DNA of 64,000 nucleotides from Muribaculaceae bacterium (GTDB lineage: Bacteria; Pseudomonadota; Alphaproteobacteria; Rs-D84). A program made the position numbers and the translations under genes. The stretch lies in contig JAMPEH010000007.1 in assembly GCA_023665245.1 (NCBI GenBank), forward strand, positions 26,644-90,643. The letters run 5' to 3'. Positions 39,439 to 49,611 of this stretch are shown here, in pieces (positions within the stretch are counted from its first letter, which is position 1; every line of letters begins with the position of its first letter). The notes under the pieces were generated by a model. It worked only from the letters and a program-made list of their open reading frames with translations. It ran no database searches and had not been told where the DNA came from.

Positions 39439-41397
39439 ATGCGACAGATAGTTTTTGCAATGCTTGGGTTGTTTTTGTGCGGGACGGTTCATGCAGCCCC
39501 GTGCGATGTGGGGCAATATCTGAATAACGGCGTGTGCAGTAATTGCGTTTATAACGCAACGTGTGATGGGGAACGATATGTCTGCACAGATGGCTTCTAT
39601 GATAATGGGGCAAATGAATGTGTGGCATGTCCGCCAAACAGTATATGTACCAGTCCGACTGAATTCACGTGTACGCCTGGGGCATATATGTCAGATGGTG
39701 TATGTAATGCATGTCCAAAAAATGCCACGTGTGATGGTGGTCTGGCCCCGTTTCATTGCAATGATGGATGGTATCAATATGTAAATCAATGTATATCGTG
39801 TGATGGTCACGCATGTGATGGCGATGTATTACAGAGTTGTGGTGATGGATTTGTGCGCTATCCATTTGGTGATGTATTGAAGCCATATAAACAATATTGC
39901 GTTCGATGTGGTACTGGATATTGGTGCCCGGCTGGGACGACGCGATACATTTGTGATACAGGTTTTTATAAAAACGGAAATGGAACATGCACGAAATGTC
40001 CTGCTGAATATTATTGTCCACGTGACAGTAATGTAAGTAATTTGTATGATTATTGTGCGCCAGGATATTACCGCACCGGCAATAGTTGCAGTAAATGTGA
40101 TGATGATATTGAATGCCCGGGTGGTGTTCAAATTAAATGTTCAGCCGGATTGTTTGCGCATTTTAATGGGCAATGTCTGCCATATTCAGAAAATGATTCT
40201 GGGGTATCGGGTGATTGCCATCCTGGATATTATGATACAGGGTCACAGTGTTTGTCGTGCCCTGATAATTCGATATGTTCCAGTCCGGATGATTTTCAAT
40301 GTCGTGCAGGATTTTATAATAATGATGGTAATTGTGATATTTGTCCTGCTAATTCTGTATGTCCTGAATCAAGTTCTCAGATAACGTGTATGCCAGGGTA
40401 TTGGCTGAACGGTAATGTATGTGATAAGTGTGGGGCGTCAGCATATTGTTATGATAATATAAAATATGCCTGTCCGTCATTTAATCCTGATAATTTCGTA
40501 TTATCAGATGATAATTTTGTTATTTTATCATGGACCAGTCCATATTCTGTACAACGGCCAATTGCGTCATCTGCATCCAGTTGCACGATTGGTTCTGTAC
40601 GGGTAAAGACTGCGCGTGGTGAATATTTGATATATTGGCCATCATGGTCTGTGGAAAAAGAACGGTATTCTGGTGGCACCAAAGTTTGGAAGTTGGCTGC
40701 ATCGGGGTATTATTTATCTGGGCCGCAGAATCTGAATTCAGAAATTGTATATAAGAATATTTTACAATGTACCAATGCGCCAGAACATGCAACATATATT
40801 GGTTCAGGTACGCCTGATGGTAATGATTGCCCATGGCGCTGTGATGACGGGTATTTGCGTGATGGTAATTCATGTACAATGTGTCCATCTGGATATGTAT
40901 GTATAAACGGGTTGTTGGTATGTCCTGCGGGGCAATATGCCAATGGTATGGAATGTGCGTCGTGTCCTGATTTTTATGATGCACGTTCTGCGGATAATAT
41001 TGCGCCTCAATCAATTAATGAGTGTCAGATACAATGTGATGCAGCCACGTATTTGCCAGATGCGAACGGTACGCAATGTGTGCCGGTTGGAACGGCGTTT
41101 TGGAATCCTGTTAATTATACATATTATGGCAGCGTTGGTACGCGTCAACAATGTCCAGATAATTTGACGACAATCGGGTATGGCAGTGGTGCAGATGATG
41201 TGTCTGATTGTGGTAAAATATTGCATATTGGAAACTATACGTTGCGTATGCACATTGGCAAAGAAACATCCCCCAGTTTGGCAGTACAATATGGTGACCG
41301 TGTGTTATATGGTGATATGTCGCGTGGTAAACGTGGTGTTCTTAGAGCAGAATATAAAGGGCTGATTTATTCTGTATTTAATATGAATATTGAATAA
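39439..41397 (+). CDS. Long secreted Cys-rich protein with EGF-like/GCC2-GCC3-like repeats
   Basis: This 652-residue protein has a signal peptide (MRQIVFAMLGLFLCGTVHA). About ten tandem ~40-residue modules follow, of the type CxxCPxNxxC...C.PGxYxxxGxCxxC (for example CPPNSICTSPTEFTCTPGAY and CPDNSICSSPDDFQCRAGFY). They resemble eukaryote-like EGF/tyrosine-kinase-ephrin (GCC2/GCC3) repeats. Around residues 345-430 a segment without this pattern (NFVILSWTSPYS...) interrupts. The C-terminal ~90 residues are Cys-poor. ATG 39439 has GGGGGA 4 bases upstream. Likely a cell-surface adhesin or matrix protein. It shares the leader type of the smaller Cys-rich genes. Confidence 0.75.
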   Translation: MRQIVFAMLGLFLCGTVHAAPCDVGQYLNNGVCSNCVYNATCDGERYVCTDGFYDNGANECVACPPNSICTSPTEFTCTPGAYMSDGVCNACPKNATCDGGLAPFHCNDGWYQYVNQCISCDGHACDGDVLQSCGDGFVRYPFGDVLKPYKQYCVRCGTGYWCPAGTTRYICDTGFYKNGNGTCTKCPAEYYCPRDSNVSNLYDYCAPGYYRTGNSCSKCDDDIECPGGVQIKCSAGLFAHFNGQCLPYSENDSGVSGDCHPGYYDTGSQCLSCPDNSICSSPDDFQCRAGFYNNDGNCDICPANSVCPESSSQITCMPGYWLNGNVCDKCGASAYCYDNIKYACPSFNPDNFVLSDDNFVILSWTSPYSVQRPIASSASSCTIGSVRVKTARGEYLIYWPSWSVEKERYSGGTKVWKLAASGYYLSGPQNLNSEIVYKNILQCTNAPEHATYIGSGTPDGNDCPWRCDDGYLRDGNSCTMCPSGYVCINGLLVCPAGQYANGMECASCPDFYDARSADNIAPQSINECQIQCDAATYLPDANGTQCVPVGTAFWNPVNYTYYGSVGTRQQCPDNLTTIGYGSGADDVSDCGKILHIGNYTLRMHIGKETSPSLAVQYGDRVLYGDMSRGKRGVLRAEYKGLIYSVFNMNIE

Positions 41398-41402
41398 TGT
41401 AA

Positions 41403-43799
41403 TTATTTTACAACACTGAAATTAATGCTGGTGGCGGTACCCATTTCATCAATGGCGCGTACAGTGTAATCGCCCATTGGTACGTGGTGTGTAAATGTAT
41501 CGCCGTTGGCAGTTGTTGCCACAATATCGTCACCAATAAACCAAAATATTTTTGTGTCTGTATTTTCTGTTAGCGCATGAAAGGCAACATCTGCCCAATC
41601 ATTATCGGTTGTTATTACTATTTTTGCACCGTCGGCTGGGGTCGTTATTACAGGCGGTGTGGCGGTACCAGCTATGCTATCTAAATCGCACCCGGGCATA
41701 AATGGTGGTGGGGTGTTGCGGTGGATGCCGGCACGGCGAAATATATCCAAAAATTCTGCATCCCAGAATTCATAGACAGCCAAATGTGTCGTATTTGGGT
41801 TTTGTGTACATGCCCGCAGCCCCGTTTTATTGTCAATTGGTATTGCACGATATACGCTGGATACATCAATTGGTGATACACCGGGGATAAAGTATGATTT
41901 TACTGTGCGTGGGCAATTTGCACCAGCAATTCCACCAACTGCGTCGCACATATCAATTTGGGAAATATTTAAATCTTCGCGCCAGAAGTTATTGTTTTGG
42001 ATTGTGATACCGTGGGATGCATAATAGTGGTGTACTGTGTCTGCCAAGGCAAAATATATTGGTGCGGCGGCATGTGCGCCACTGAACGCGTTATTTGGGC
42101 GACCGTCAAAGTTGCCAACCCATACGATTAATACAAAATCGCCAAATATGCCGGCCGTCCATGCGTCGCGAAATGATGATGATGTGCCGGTCTTCCAATA
42201 ATGGCGCAGTGGACGTGATTGGTTCTTGGCAAATGGTATATTTTTTGTTGGTACATATTGGCGCCCCAGCATGTCCAGGGTCAAGAAAAAAGCTTCGGGT
42301 GACAGCAATTGCGTGCCATTGCCTTTTATATCAATGTTTTTTGTGCGTATATTATATCGCATCCCCAAATTTGCCATAGTCGCATATATATCCACCAGTT
42401 CGTACATTGAAACCTCGGCCCCGCCCAAGGCGATTGATATGCCATAGTATCCAGGTGATTTAAGGTTTGAAACGCCAGAATCTGCCAACAGTTTGTAAAA
42501 ATCACGTATGCCGATTTGCCGAACCAGATTTATTGCAGGTATATTGCGCGAGTGTGTCAGTGCATCGCGCGCAAGTACCGGCCCATAAAATTCACTGTCT
42601 GAATTTTCTGGGGCATATACACCGAAATTTATAGGTGAATCTTTTAATAATGTCATGCCGTGAATCAGGCCCTTGTCTGCTGCTGCGGCATATATTAATG
42701 GCTTTAATGTTGAACCTGGACTGCGCCGTGCGTGTACACCGTCATTTTGACCGCCAATTGTATCATCATAGTAATTTGCCGACCCGATATATGCCAGCGT
42801 GTCCATTGTTTTGTAATTTACCAGTATTGCCGCCGCGTTTTCAATGCCATGTGATTTGCGTGCATTTATTTGTGATGATAATTGCCGTTCCAATGCGTTT
42901 TGCAGTCCCAAATCCAGGGTTGTGTCGACGCGTGATGTGGTGGATTTCGTTGCATGCGTTTGTTGCATGCGGTCTGTAAAATGTGGTGCATGTCGGGGCA
43001 GGGCACCAGTTCCACGTACTTGTAATGGCATATCTGCAAATGTCACCAGATTTTTGTCGTCTGGGTATTGCGTCACCCAACGGCGTATCAGGTCGGTGCG
43101 CATATTTTTTATGTTTTCAATGCCGGTTTTGGTATTCAGACCGCGCTTAGTCGGATTTTGTGGGATGGTTGATAATGTTATTGATTCAATTTGTGACAGG
43201 TCGGATGCAGGTTTGCCGAAATATATGATTGATGCGGCGGTGATGCCTTCGATATTACCACCATATGGCGCCAGATTCAGGTATGCCGTTAATATTTCAT
43301 CCTTGGAATAAAATGCGTCGATATAAATTGCTGCGGCAATTTGTATCAGTTTACCAACAGGGTGTGTCGTTTCTAAGTCATATTTCAGGCGTGCAGCCTG
43401 CATCGTGATGGTGGATGCACCGGCGGGGTGTGGGTGGCCGGTGATATAGTGTATAAATGCACGACACAGTGATATTGGATTCACACCAAAGTGATGACGG
43501 AAATGTTTGTCTTCATATAATATGGTTGCGTTTTGTATATGTGGACTGATTTGGGCCAGTGGTGTCAAAAAACGATATTTATCATCTGCAGATAATGTCA
43601 TGCGCAATAGTTGGCCGTCTCGGTCATAGTATATTGTGCCAAATGGGATGGTGTCTAGTAATGGCGGGGTGAAAAATATTCGGATTATGATATATGTTGT
43701 AATCAATCCTGCAAGGGATAATGATAAAAACCGATGGCGGCGATAGTATGATATCACCGCCCTATGTATTTTTTTTAATGTTTTATTCTGCGTTTTCAT
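41403..43799 (-). CDS. pbpC: Penicillin-binding protein 1C (bifunctional peptidoglycan synthase)
   Basis: This 798-residue protein has an N-terminal membrane anchor (about residues 25-50). The glycosyltransferase domain has ILYEDKHFRHHFGVNP and AGASTITMQAARL. The transpeptidase domain has Ser363 in SPGSTLKP, SRN in THSRNIP and KTGTS. A C-terminal BiPBP_C-type domain follows, with CPRTVKSYFIPGVSP. PBP1C makes and crosslinks glycan. ATG 43799 is used; a GTG lies 3 codons earlier. It follows the alpha-2-macroglobulin gene with a small overlap, the usual pbpC-yfhM pairing. Confidence 0.93.
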   Translation of the reverse strand: MKTQNKTLKKIHRAVISYYRRHRFLSLSLAGLITTYIIIRIFFTPPLLDTIPFGTIYYDRDGQLLRMTLSADDKYRFLTPLAQISPHIQNATILYEDKHFRHHFGVNPISLCRAFIHYITGHPHPAGASTITMQAARLKYDLETTHPVGKLIQIAAAIYIDAFYSKDEILTAYLNLAPYGGNIEGITAASIIYFGKPASDLSQIESITLSTIPQNPTKRGLNTKTGIENIKNMRTDLIRRWVTQYPDDKNLVTFADMPLQVRGTGALPRHAPHFTDRMQQTHATKSTTSRVDTTLDLGLQNALERQLSSQINARKSHGIENAAAILVNYKTMDTLAYIGSANYYDDTIGGQNDGVHARRSPGSTLKPLIYAAAADKGLIHGMTLLKDSPINFGVYAPENSDSEFYGPVLARDALTHSRNIPAINLVRQIGIRDFYKLLADSGVSNLKSPGYYGISIALGGAEVSMYELVDIYATMANLGMRYNIRTKNIDIKGNGTQLLSPEAFFLTLDMLGRQYVPTKNIPFAKNQSRPLRHYWKTGTSSSFRDAWTAGIFGDFVLIVWVGNFDGRPNNAFSGAHAAAPIYFALADTVHHYYASHGITIQNNNFWREDLNISQIDMCDAVGGIAGANCPRTVKSYFIPGVSPIDVSSVYRAIPIDNKTGLRACTQNPNTTHLAVYEFWDAEFLDIFRRAGIHRNTPPPFMPGCDLDSIAGTATPPVITTPADGAKIVITTDNDWADVAFHALTENTDTKIFWFIGDDIVATTANGDTFTHHVPMGDYTVRAIDEMGTATSINFSVVK

Positions 43800-46700
43800 T
43801 TGTGACACGGAATATACTGGTTTGACCGGTCGCGTTTATCTGAGGATTGTACATAGATTGGGCATATATTGGTGGAACTGCAAATGTGCCGGTGGCACCA
43901 ATCTGGGCATTATATGTGATTGTGCGTGCAGTTCGTGCCAAATCGGTGTATATCAGAATACGGTCTTCGCGAACTTCTGTCTGGGTTGTATCACCTGTTA
44001 TTGAATCTGAATCTATGATAAATCCGCCAGGCAACAGGTCTGTTATTGCGACATTTGGTACATATTCAATTGTGCCACGTGTGCGTGCAGATATTTTTAC
44101 TGTGACAATGTCGCCAATTTTTGCAGATGTAATGCGTTCGCCATCGCGTGAATAATATTCGCGTGTGATTTCAATGCCATGTGTTGCCGGTACAACGCGT
44201 GTTGGGAATCCAGATTGCACAATAGTATATGATAATGTGGCATTACGTGTGCACTTGGTACATTTGATGGTTATTTTTTGTGTGTCGCGCCCCAGTGTCG
44301 CAACATATGTGCCGCCAATGGTTGTGCCGGTAATTTTATTGTCGCCAGATGTGACAGATACGGATTTTATGATATCTGAATTATCTGTTGATACACCTGT
44401 CAGGCCCATAATAACCACCGCAGATGTGTATGCACTGTAATCACCACTGTTTATGTATGCCATAATTGGTTGTGATATCCCAGATTGCGCCGCATCAAAG
44501 TGTTGATTCATCAGGTATGCATATATTGCGTCATTTGCAACATTGTTGTTAAACATAGACATATATGTGAATTTTGTGCCTGTATCAGGACGGTATTTGG
44601 CGATTAATGCGGTTGCCTTGTCCGATTGCTTTAATAATTTATATGACGCGGCAATATATGCCCCCATCAGGCTGGATTGCCAATCCTTGATATTTGTGTT
44701 GGCGTATTCTTCAAATGAATTTATATAACTGGTCGTCACATACCCACCCCGTGTGACAACATATATGGCATATGCCGCGGCCTGGGCGTTGGATTGACTG
44801 GTGATAGGGGTGCCTGCAAATGTTCGCAGATAATCTGTGGCACGTGACATCATGTCGCGTGGTACGGTGAATCCGTGCGATTTTGCAATAGACAAGAATT
44901 GCACAACGTATGCGGTTAAATATGCTGTATTTGCATTTGATATATTATTTATTCCACGTGCGTCGCCGGTAAACAGGTCAAATGAGCCATCATCATTTTG
45001 TCTGGTTTTCAGTGTATTAATTGTATCTGTGATTTTTCTTGATGCATCATCAAATGTTGTTCCCAAAAATTTATTGGTTGGCATTAATGCGTATGGCATT
45101 GCGCGTGATACCAGTTGTTCAGTGCAGTCAAAATCATATTGATTCAGGTACATGAACAATGGGCGTATTGCGGCATCTGCATTTGATGACACGTATAGTG
45201 TAGTATCGCCAGCACCCGGATACATATCAATTTGGAAATTTTTAATTGATTGATTGCTGGACGCGATATTCCCGGCCAGTACATGTGTCTGGAATGTTGT
45301 TATGGGTCGGATTGACATAGTACTGATTGATTGGCGTGTGGCCAGTGTTTTATTTTGACTGTTTTGCAGGTGCGCATCAATTGTCAGTTCTGCATTGCCG
45401 GGGGCAGAGCCTGTGGTCACATCAAATGTGAACAGTTTTTCTGTATTTTCCGGGATAATTGCGTCTGCGGTGTGATTATTTGTTATTGATATGTTTGATG
45501 TGGTTTTTGCATCTAATATAACATGCGCGTTATCGCCACTGGTTGGCATCATGTTTGAAACAGACGAATTTACCTGGAATACATCGCCGGGTGCGGCAAA
45601 TGTCGGCATTGTTGTTGATACAATAACAGGTGCCTGGACATGCGTTGTTGTATTTGACGCACCGATTGCGTCAGATGTTGCGGCCACTGCAAATGTTGTG
45701 ATTGTGCCGTTGAATTCTGCCGGGATATCAAATGTGACGGTGCCTGGGACGTTTGCTGTGGCTGATATAATTCCGGAATAGTATGCCACTGGTGCCGATA
45801 TGCGGCGTGCAAATGGGTTGGTTAATGTGTGGCTTAATGCGTCGTCAATGGCGCCATAGTCGCCACCACCTGTTTTGGCAAATTCGCGCAGAATTTTATA
45901 TTCCGGTAATAATAATGACAGGGTTTGGTACGTATCAACCTGCAGGGCCGATTTTGTAAAGAAATGCGCAATCGGATTTGGGATTTTATACTTTGCAACC
46001 TGTAATATACCAGTATTGATGGCAAAAATCATGACTTTGGCATCTGTGTTGGTTGTATATTCGATTGTTAATTTATTGCTGTCAATTTTTTCAGGGGACG
46101 ATAATTTGATATCAACCTGATGTGCGGACACGTCGGTCGCAAATGGCGCCACCGCATATGTATATGGATTTGTAAATATGTCACGACTGGTAATGGCACG
46201 CACAAATGAAACATTGATGTATCCTGTGCCACTGAATCCGGCGGGGACAGTAATCGTCTGAACCGACGATGTCGTTGTGGTATTAAACCATTTGTATGCA
46301 TAGACTTTGTCACGTTCGATTGTTATCAGACCGGAACCTGTATACGGGGTTGTAATATTTACAGAAATTGTGTCGCCGGGGCGATATGTGGCCTTGTCCA
46401 GTTTGATTTTCATTTCTGCGTTGTTTTCCGCGCCGAGTGTCAGATTTTCAGACGCCGCAACAAAGTATTCAATATTTGCCAGGATTCTGTCGTTTTTGTC
46501 CGAAATCTGAACAAAATATGTACCGCCAGAATTGGTATCCAGTTTTATATCTGTACCGGTCTGGGCGATGTTTATAGATTTTGTTGATAGTACACTGTCG
46601 CGGGTGACTGTTTGATATTTATAGTATCCACTGCCATCTTTGACCAAACTGGTCAGATTTTCACGATGTATCAGTCGCATGATTAAATCATCTGCAGATA

Positions 46701-49533
46701 CCTGCGCGACGTTATTGTCAATTGCAATCAGATTAACAGATGCATCTGCACCGCGGTTGATATATTTCAGGTCGGTGTTTGGTTTATATCCGACCAACAG
46801 GTTGGCATCAGATACGCGTGTGACGATTGCGGCATTTACACTTTTCCCCGATACGTCAGATTCAAAACCGCGAACATTTAATGCCAGCATATACGTGCCC
46901 GCAGGCACCGGTGTGTCAAATTTCACGTCCAGTATTGCACGGCCCGCGTCATCTGTTCGGACATCGGGTATGTTTGTTGTATATGTCTGGGAACGTGCCG
47001 GTGCATTTTCAGACACGCCACCGTCTGTGCGGAAATTTTGTGTAAATATAAAATGTTTGTATTCAGGAAATGTAAATTCAATTGGGCGCAATGTTGCCAC
47101 GGCAGAAATTCGCCGGTCTGTTGCGGGTGTTCCAAACAGATTCTGTAATGATACCGTCGCACGTATGTTATCAATTGATATCCATCCATTATCTGATGTA
47201 CCTGCGATTGATGCGGATATTTTCATTGTGTCAGGTGTAAATTCTGCAACCTGAAATGTGGTAGAACCCAACCAATCCTGATTTTTATTTTTTGAATTTA
47301 ATGAAAATACATTGGCGGTATATGTGCCAATTGGGGCATTGCCCGGGATATCATATGATACGTCAAACATGCCTGTATCATCCAGTGATACAGATTTTGA
47401 TAGCACATCACGACCCCGTGCATCGCGTATTTCAATTCGAACAGGGATGCCGGCCAAAGATTTAAAGTTTTTGTTCTTTACAATTGTTGCAATAATGGCG
47501 GATTCGCCCGGCCGGTATATTCCACGGTCTGAAAACAGGTATGCATTTAATGCGATATCAGATGAATTGTATTCGCCATCAACATCAAATTTAGAATAAT
47601 CTACACGTGTGGAATATTCTGAATTATATGGAATAAACGATACGTCATTGTTGTGACGCGCAACAATTGCCACCGGTTGACGTGCGTTTTTATATTCAGA
47701 CCAGGCAAATTTAGGTATGTTTGTATGACCTGCATCGTCCGTACGGCCCGACCATATTGAATTACCGTTGCGCCCCAGTACGGATATTTCTACATCTGTG
47801 GCGGGCATCCCACTGGACAAATTGGATACAAACAGACTTGATGTGTCATCCGTATTTTCTTTGCGTATAATGCCCATGTCTGTTAATAAAATCAGGCGTT
47901 GGTCGCTGTTTTCGGCGTTGCTTTGATTTGCGCCGGCTTGAACGATGAATATGCCGGTATCGTCTGTGCCGCCGCGTGTCAGATAGTCGCCTAAATCAAC
48001 AGATGCATAATTGGTACGCATTGGTGTCGGATTGGCAAATGGGATTGTCTTTTGAAATACAACAGACATGTCGTATTTACCAAAAGACCATGATTTGAAT
48101 TCCAGATTGTTGGAAAACAGGTTGTATGTCTGGGAAACCAAGTGGTTGATTTCAGACGATTTTATCTTGTATAAAATGACATGTGCGCTGTCGGCACCGC
48201 CACGCGCCATAATCCCCAGTTTTTTATCGCCTGTCATGGACAGGATTGCGCCACTGCCGGCAATTTGTACGGATTTTTGTGGGTATGGGACACGCATTAC
48301 CTTGTTTATACCGTTTTTGATAACATATCCGCCGTTGGATTCAAATCCTGGCTTTACAGATACATATATATATCGTGTGGCGTCATCGGATACATTATAT
48401 GCAAATGCGTATTGATATACGCCGTTTGGTGTTGCTAATTCCACCGGGGTGATTTTTATTGGCTGGGATTTAGAAATTACGCTGGGGGTTATTTCGTCCA
48501 ATGCCCAATTGTGTGTTGCATCATCATCGTCTGGGGTGGTTTTGGGCAATAAATATGCATTGATATAGTTCGACCATTTAATTGATTTCTTTGCACCCAA
48601 TGTAGTATTTAACAAAATTAACTGTTGTGCATTGCCGTCATCAGTGTCTGCCACCGTCGTCACCAGTTCTGAAATTTTGAATATATTGTCTGTTGATTCA
48701 ATGGTTGTGTTGGCGGTTAATTTTTGTGTGGATGCATCCCCGCTTTGGGCCGATACGCGGTTTAGTTTTAATCGTAATGTCTGGGCCGCGTCTGTGACGA
48801 CAATTGGCGCCGATGTTATAAATGCCGTGCGGTTAAAATTATCGAATTTTACGGTGAAATCTTGGTGTGCGTTGTCCAGTCGTAATGAAACTTTGTCCGT
48901 AAAGTCTGCGGTGTTGATTGGATAATTAAAAGAAATCACCGCCACCGCAATCATAGATTTTTTTGTGCCTGGGTCTGGATACACGTTAAACGAATCGATA
49001 TTTGCAGTAATATCCGCCGTTCGTACAGATACTGTACGTGTGTCTGGAATTGCATTCGCGTTGAACAGTGATTTTTTTATCCGAACCTTGAATTTAGTAT
49101 CCGCCGGCCAATCGGATTCCGGGGTAAATACCAGTGTATCGTTATCGCGTATGTGCCATGTGCCACGAATAAAAGGTGTGATTTTTACATTTTGGGCAAT
49201 ATCTTTTGCCGTCAAATTTGGGCGAAATGCGTCGCCATATGGGCCAGATGTCCATTGATAGTATATGGCCAGTGGCGCAATATCAGACATGCGACGATTA
49301 TTGTTTATATCTGGCACATTGTCCGATGATAAAAATGCGCTGGATGCATTATCTGTAAATTGCATAGCATGCGGGGCAGATATATTTGCGGCAAATCGTG
49401 TGCGGTCATCTGTACCGCGTGGCCAAACGAACAATGTTATAGAAAGTGCCACAATAACCAATACAACGGCTGCAACCAGTTTTTGCCATTTTGGTATGCC
49501 TGTTATGCGGTCAAAAATCCCTGAACGTGTCAT
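43783..49533 (-). CDS. Bacterial alpha-2-macroglobulin (thioester protease inhibitor)
   Basis: This 1916-residue protein has an N-terminal membrane anchor (about residues 17-36) without a lipobox. A series of macroglobulin beta-domains follows, then a thioester domain with CTEQ at residues 1470-1473 (codons 45115-45126) and helical repeats typical of the complement-like alpha/alpha fold. The Cys-x-Glu-Gln motif is intact, so covalent trapping of attacking proteases is possible. In other bacteria this protein (ECAM/YfhM) guards the periplasm together with PBP1C when the cell wall is breached, and both genes are adjacent here too. SD AGGAAAGGA precedes the ATG. Confidence 0.93.
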   Translation of the reverse strand: MTRSGIFDRITGIPKWQKLVAAVVLVIVALSITLFVWPRGTDDRTRFAANISAPHAMQFTDNASSAFLSSDNVPDINNNRRMSDIAPLAIYYQWTSGPYGDAFRPNLTAKDIAQNVKITPFIRGTWHIRDNDTLVFTPESDWPADTKFKVRIKKSLFNANAIPDTRTVSVRTADITANIDSFNVYPDPGTKKSMIAVAVISFNYPINTADFTDKVSLRLDNAHQDFTVKFDNFNRTAFITSAPIVVTDAAQTLRLKLNRVSAQSGDASTQKLTANTTIESTDNIFKISELVTTVADTDDGNAQQLILLNTTLGAKKSIKWSNYINAYLLPKTTPDDDDATHNWALDEITPSVISKSQPIKITPVELATPNGVYQYAFAYNVSDDATRYIYVSVKPGFESNGGYVIKNGINKVMRVPYPQKSVQIAGSGAILSMTGDKKLGIMARGGADSAHVILYKIKSSEINHLVSQTYNLFSNNLEFKSWSFGKYDMSVVFQKTIPFANPTPMRTNYASVDLGDYLTRGGTDDTGIFIVQAGANQSNAENSDQRLILLTDMGIIRKENTDDTSSLFVSNLSSGMPATDVEISVLGRNGNSIWSGRTDDAGHTNIPKFAWSEYKNARQPVAIVARHNNDVSFIPYNSEYSTRVDYSKFDVDGEYNSSDIALNAYLFSDRGIYRPGESAIIATIVKNKNFKSLAGIPVRIEIRDARGRDVLSKSVSLDDTGMFDVSYDIPGNAPIGTYTANVFSLNSKNKNQDWLGSTTFQVAEFTPDTMKISASIAGTSDNGWISIDNIRATVSLQNLFGTPATDRRISAVATLRPIEFTFPEYKHFIFTQNFRTDGGVSENAPARSQTYTTNIPDVRTDDAGRAILDVKFDTPVPAGTYMLALNVRGFESDVSGKSVNAAIVTRVSDANLLVGYKPNTDLKYINRGADASVNLIAIDNNVAQVSADDLIMRLIHRENLTSLVKDGSGYYKYQTVTRDSVLSTKSINIAQTGTDIKLDTNSGGTYFVQISDKNDRILANIEYFVAASENLTLGAENNAEMKIKLDKATYRPGDTISVNITTPYTGSGLITIERDKVYAYKWFNTTTTSSVQTITVPAGFSGTGYINVSFVRAITSRDIFTNPYTYAVAPFATDVSAHQVDIKLSSPEKIDSNKLTIEYTTNTDAKVMIFAINTGILQVAKYKIPNPIAHFFTKSALQVDTYQTLSLLLPEYKILREFAKTGGGDYGAIDDALSHTLTNPFARRISAPVAYYSGIISATANVPGTVTFDIPAEFNGTITTFAVAATSDAIGASNTTTHVQAPVIVSTTMPTFAAPGDVFQVNSSVSNMMPTSGDNAHVILDAKTTSNISITNNHTADAIIPENTEKLFTFDVTTGSAPGNAELTIDAHLQNSQNKTLATRQSISTMSIRPITTFQTHVLAGNIASSNQSIKNFQIDMYPGAGDTTLYVSSNADAAIRPLFMYLNQYDFDCTEQLVSRAMPYALMPTNKFLGTTFDDASRKITDTINTLKTRQNDDGSFDLFTGDARGINNISNANTAYLTAYVVQFLSIAKSHGFTVPRDMMSRATDYLRTFAGTPITSQSNAQAAAYAIYVVTRGGYVTTSYINSFEEYANTNIKDWQSSLMGAYIAASYKLLKQSDKATALIAKYRPDTGTKFTYMSMFNNNVANDAIYAYLMNQHFDAAQSGISQPIMAYINSGDYSAYTSAVVIMGLTGVSTDNSDIIKSVSVTSGDNKITGTTIGGTYVATLGRDTQKITIKCTKCTRNATLSYTIVQSGFPTRVVPATHGIEITREYYSRDGERITSAKIGDIVTVKISARTRGTIEYVPNVAITDLLPGGFIIDSDSITGDTTQTEVREDRILIYTDLARTARTITYNAQIGATGTFAVPPIYAQSMYNPQINATGQTSIFRVTNENAE

Positions 49534-49611
49534 TGCAGAATATCCTTTCCTGAATATAAATTCATAAATATTTATATTCTATCGTGAATATCCCAAAAGA
49601 CAAGTTTTTTA

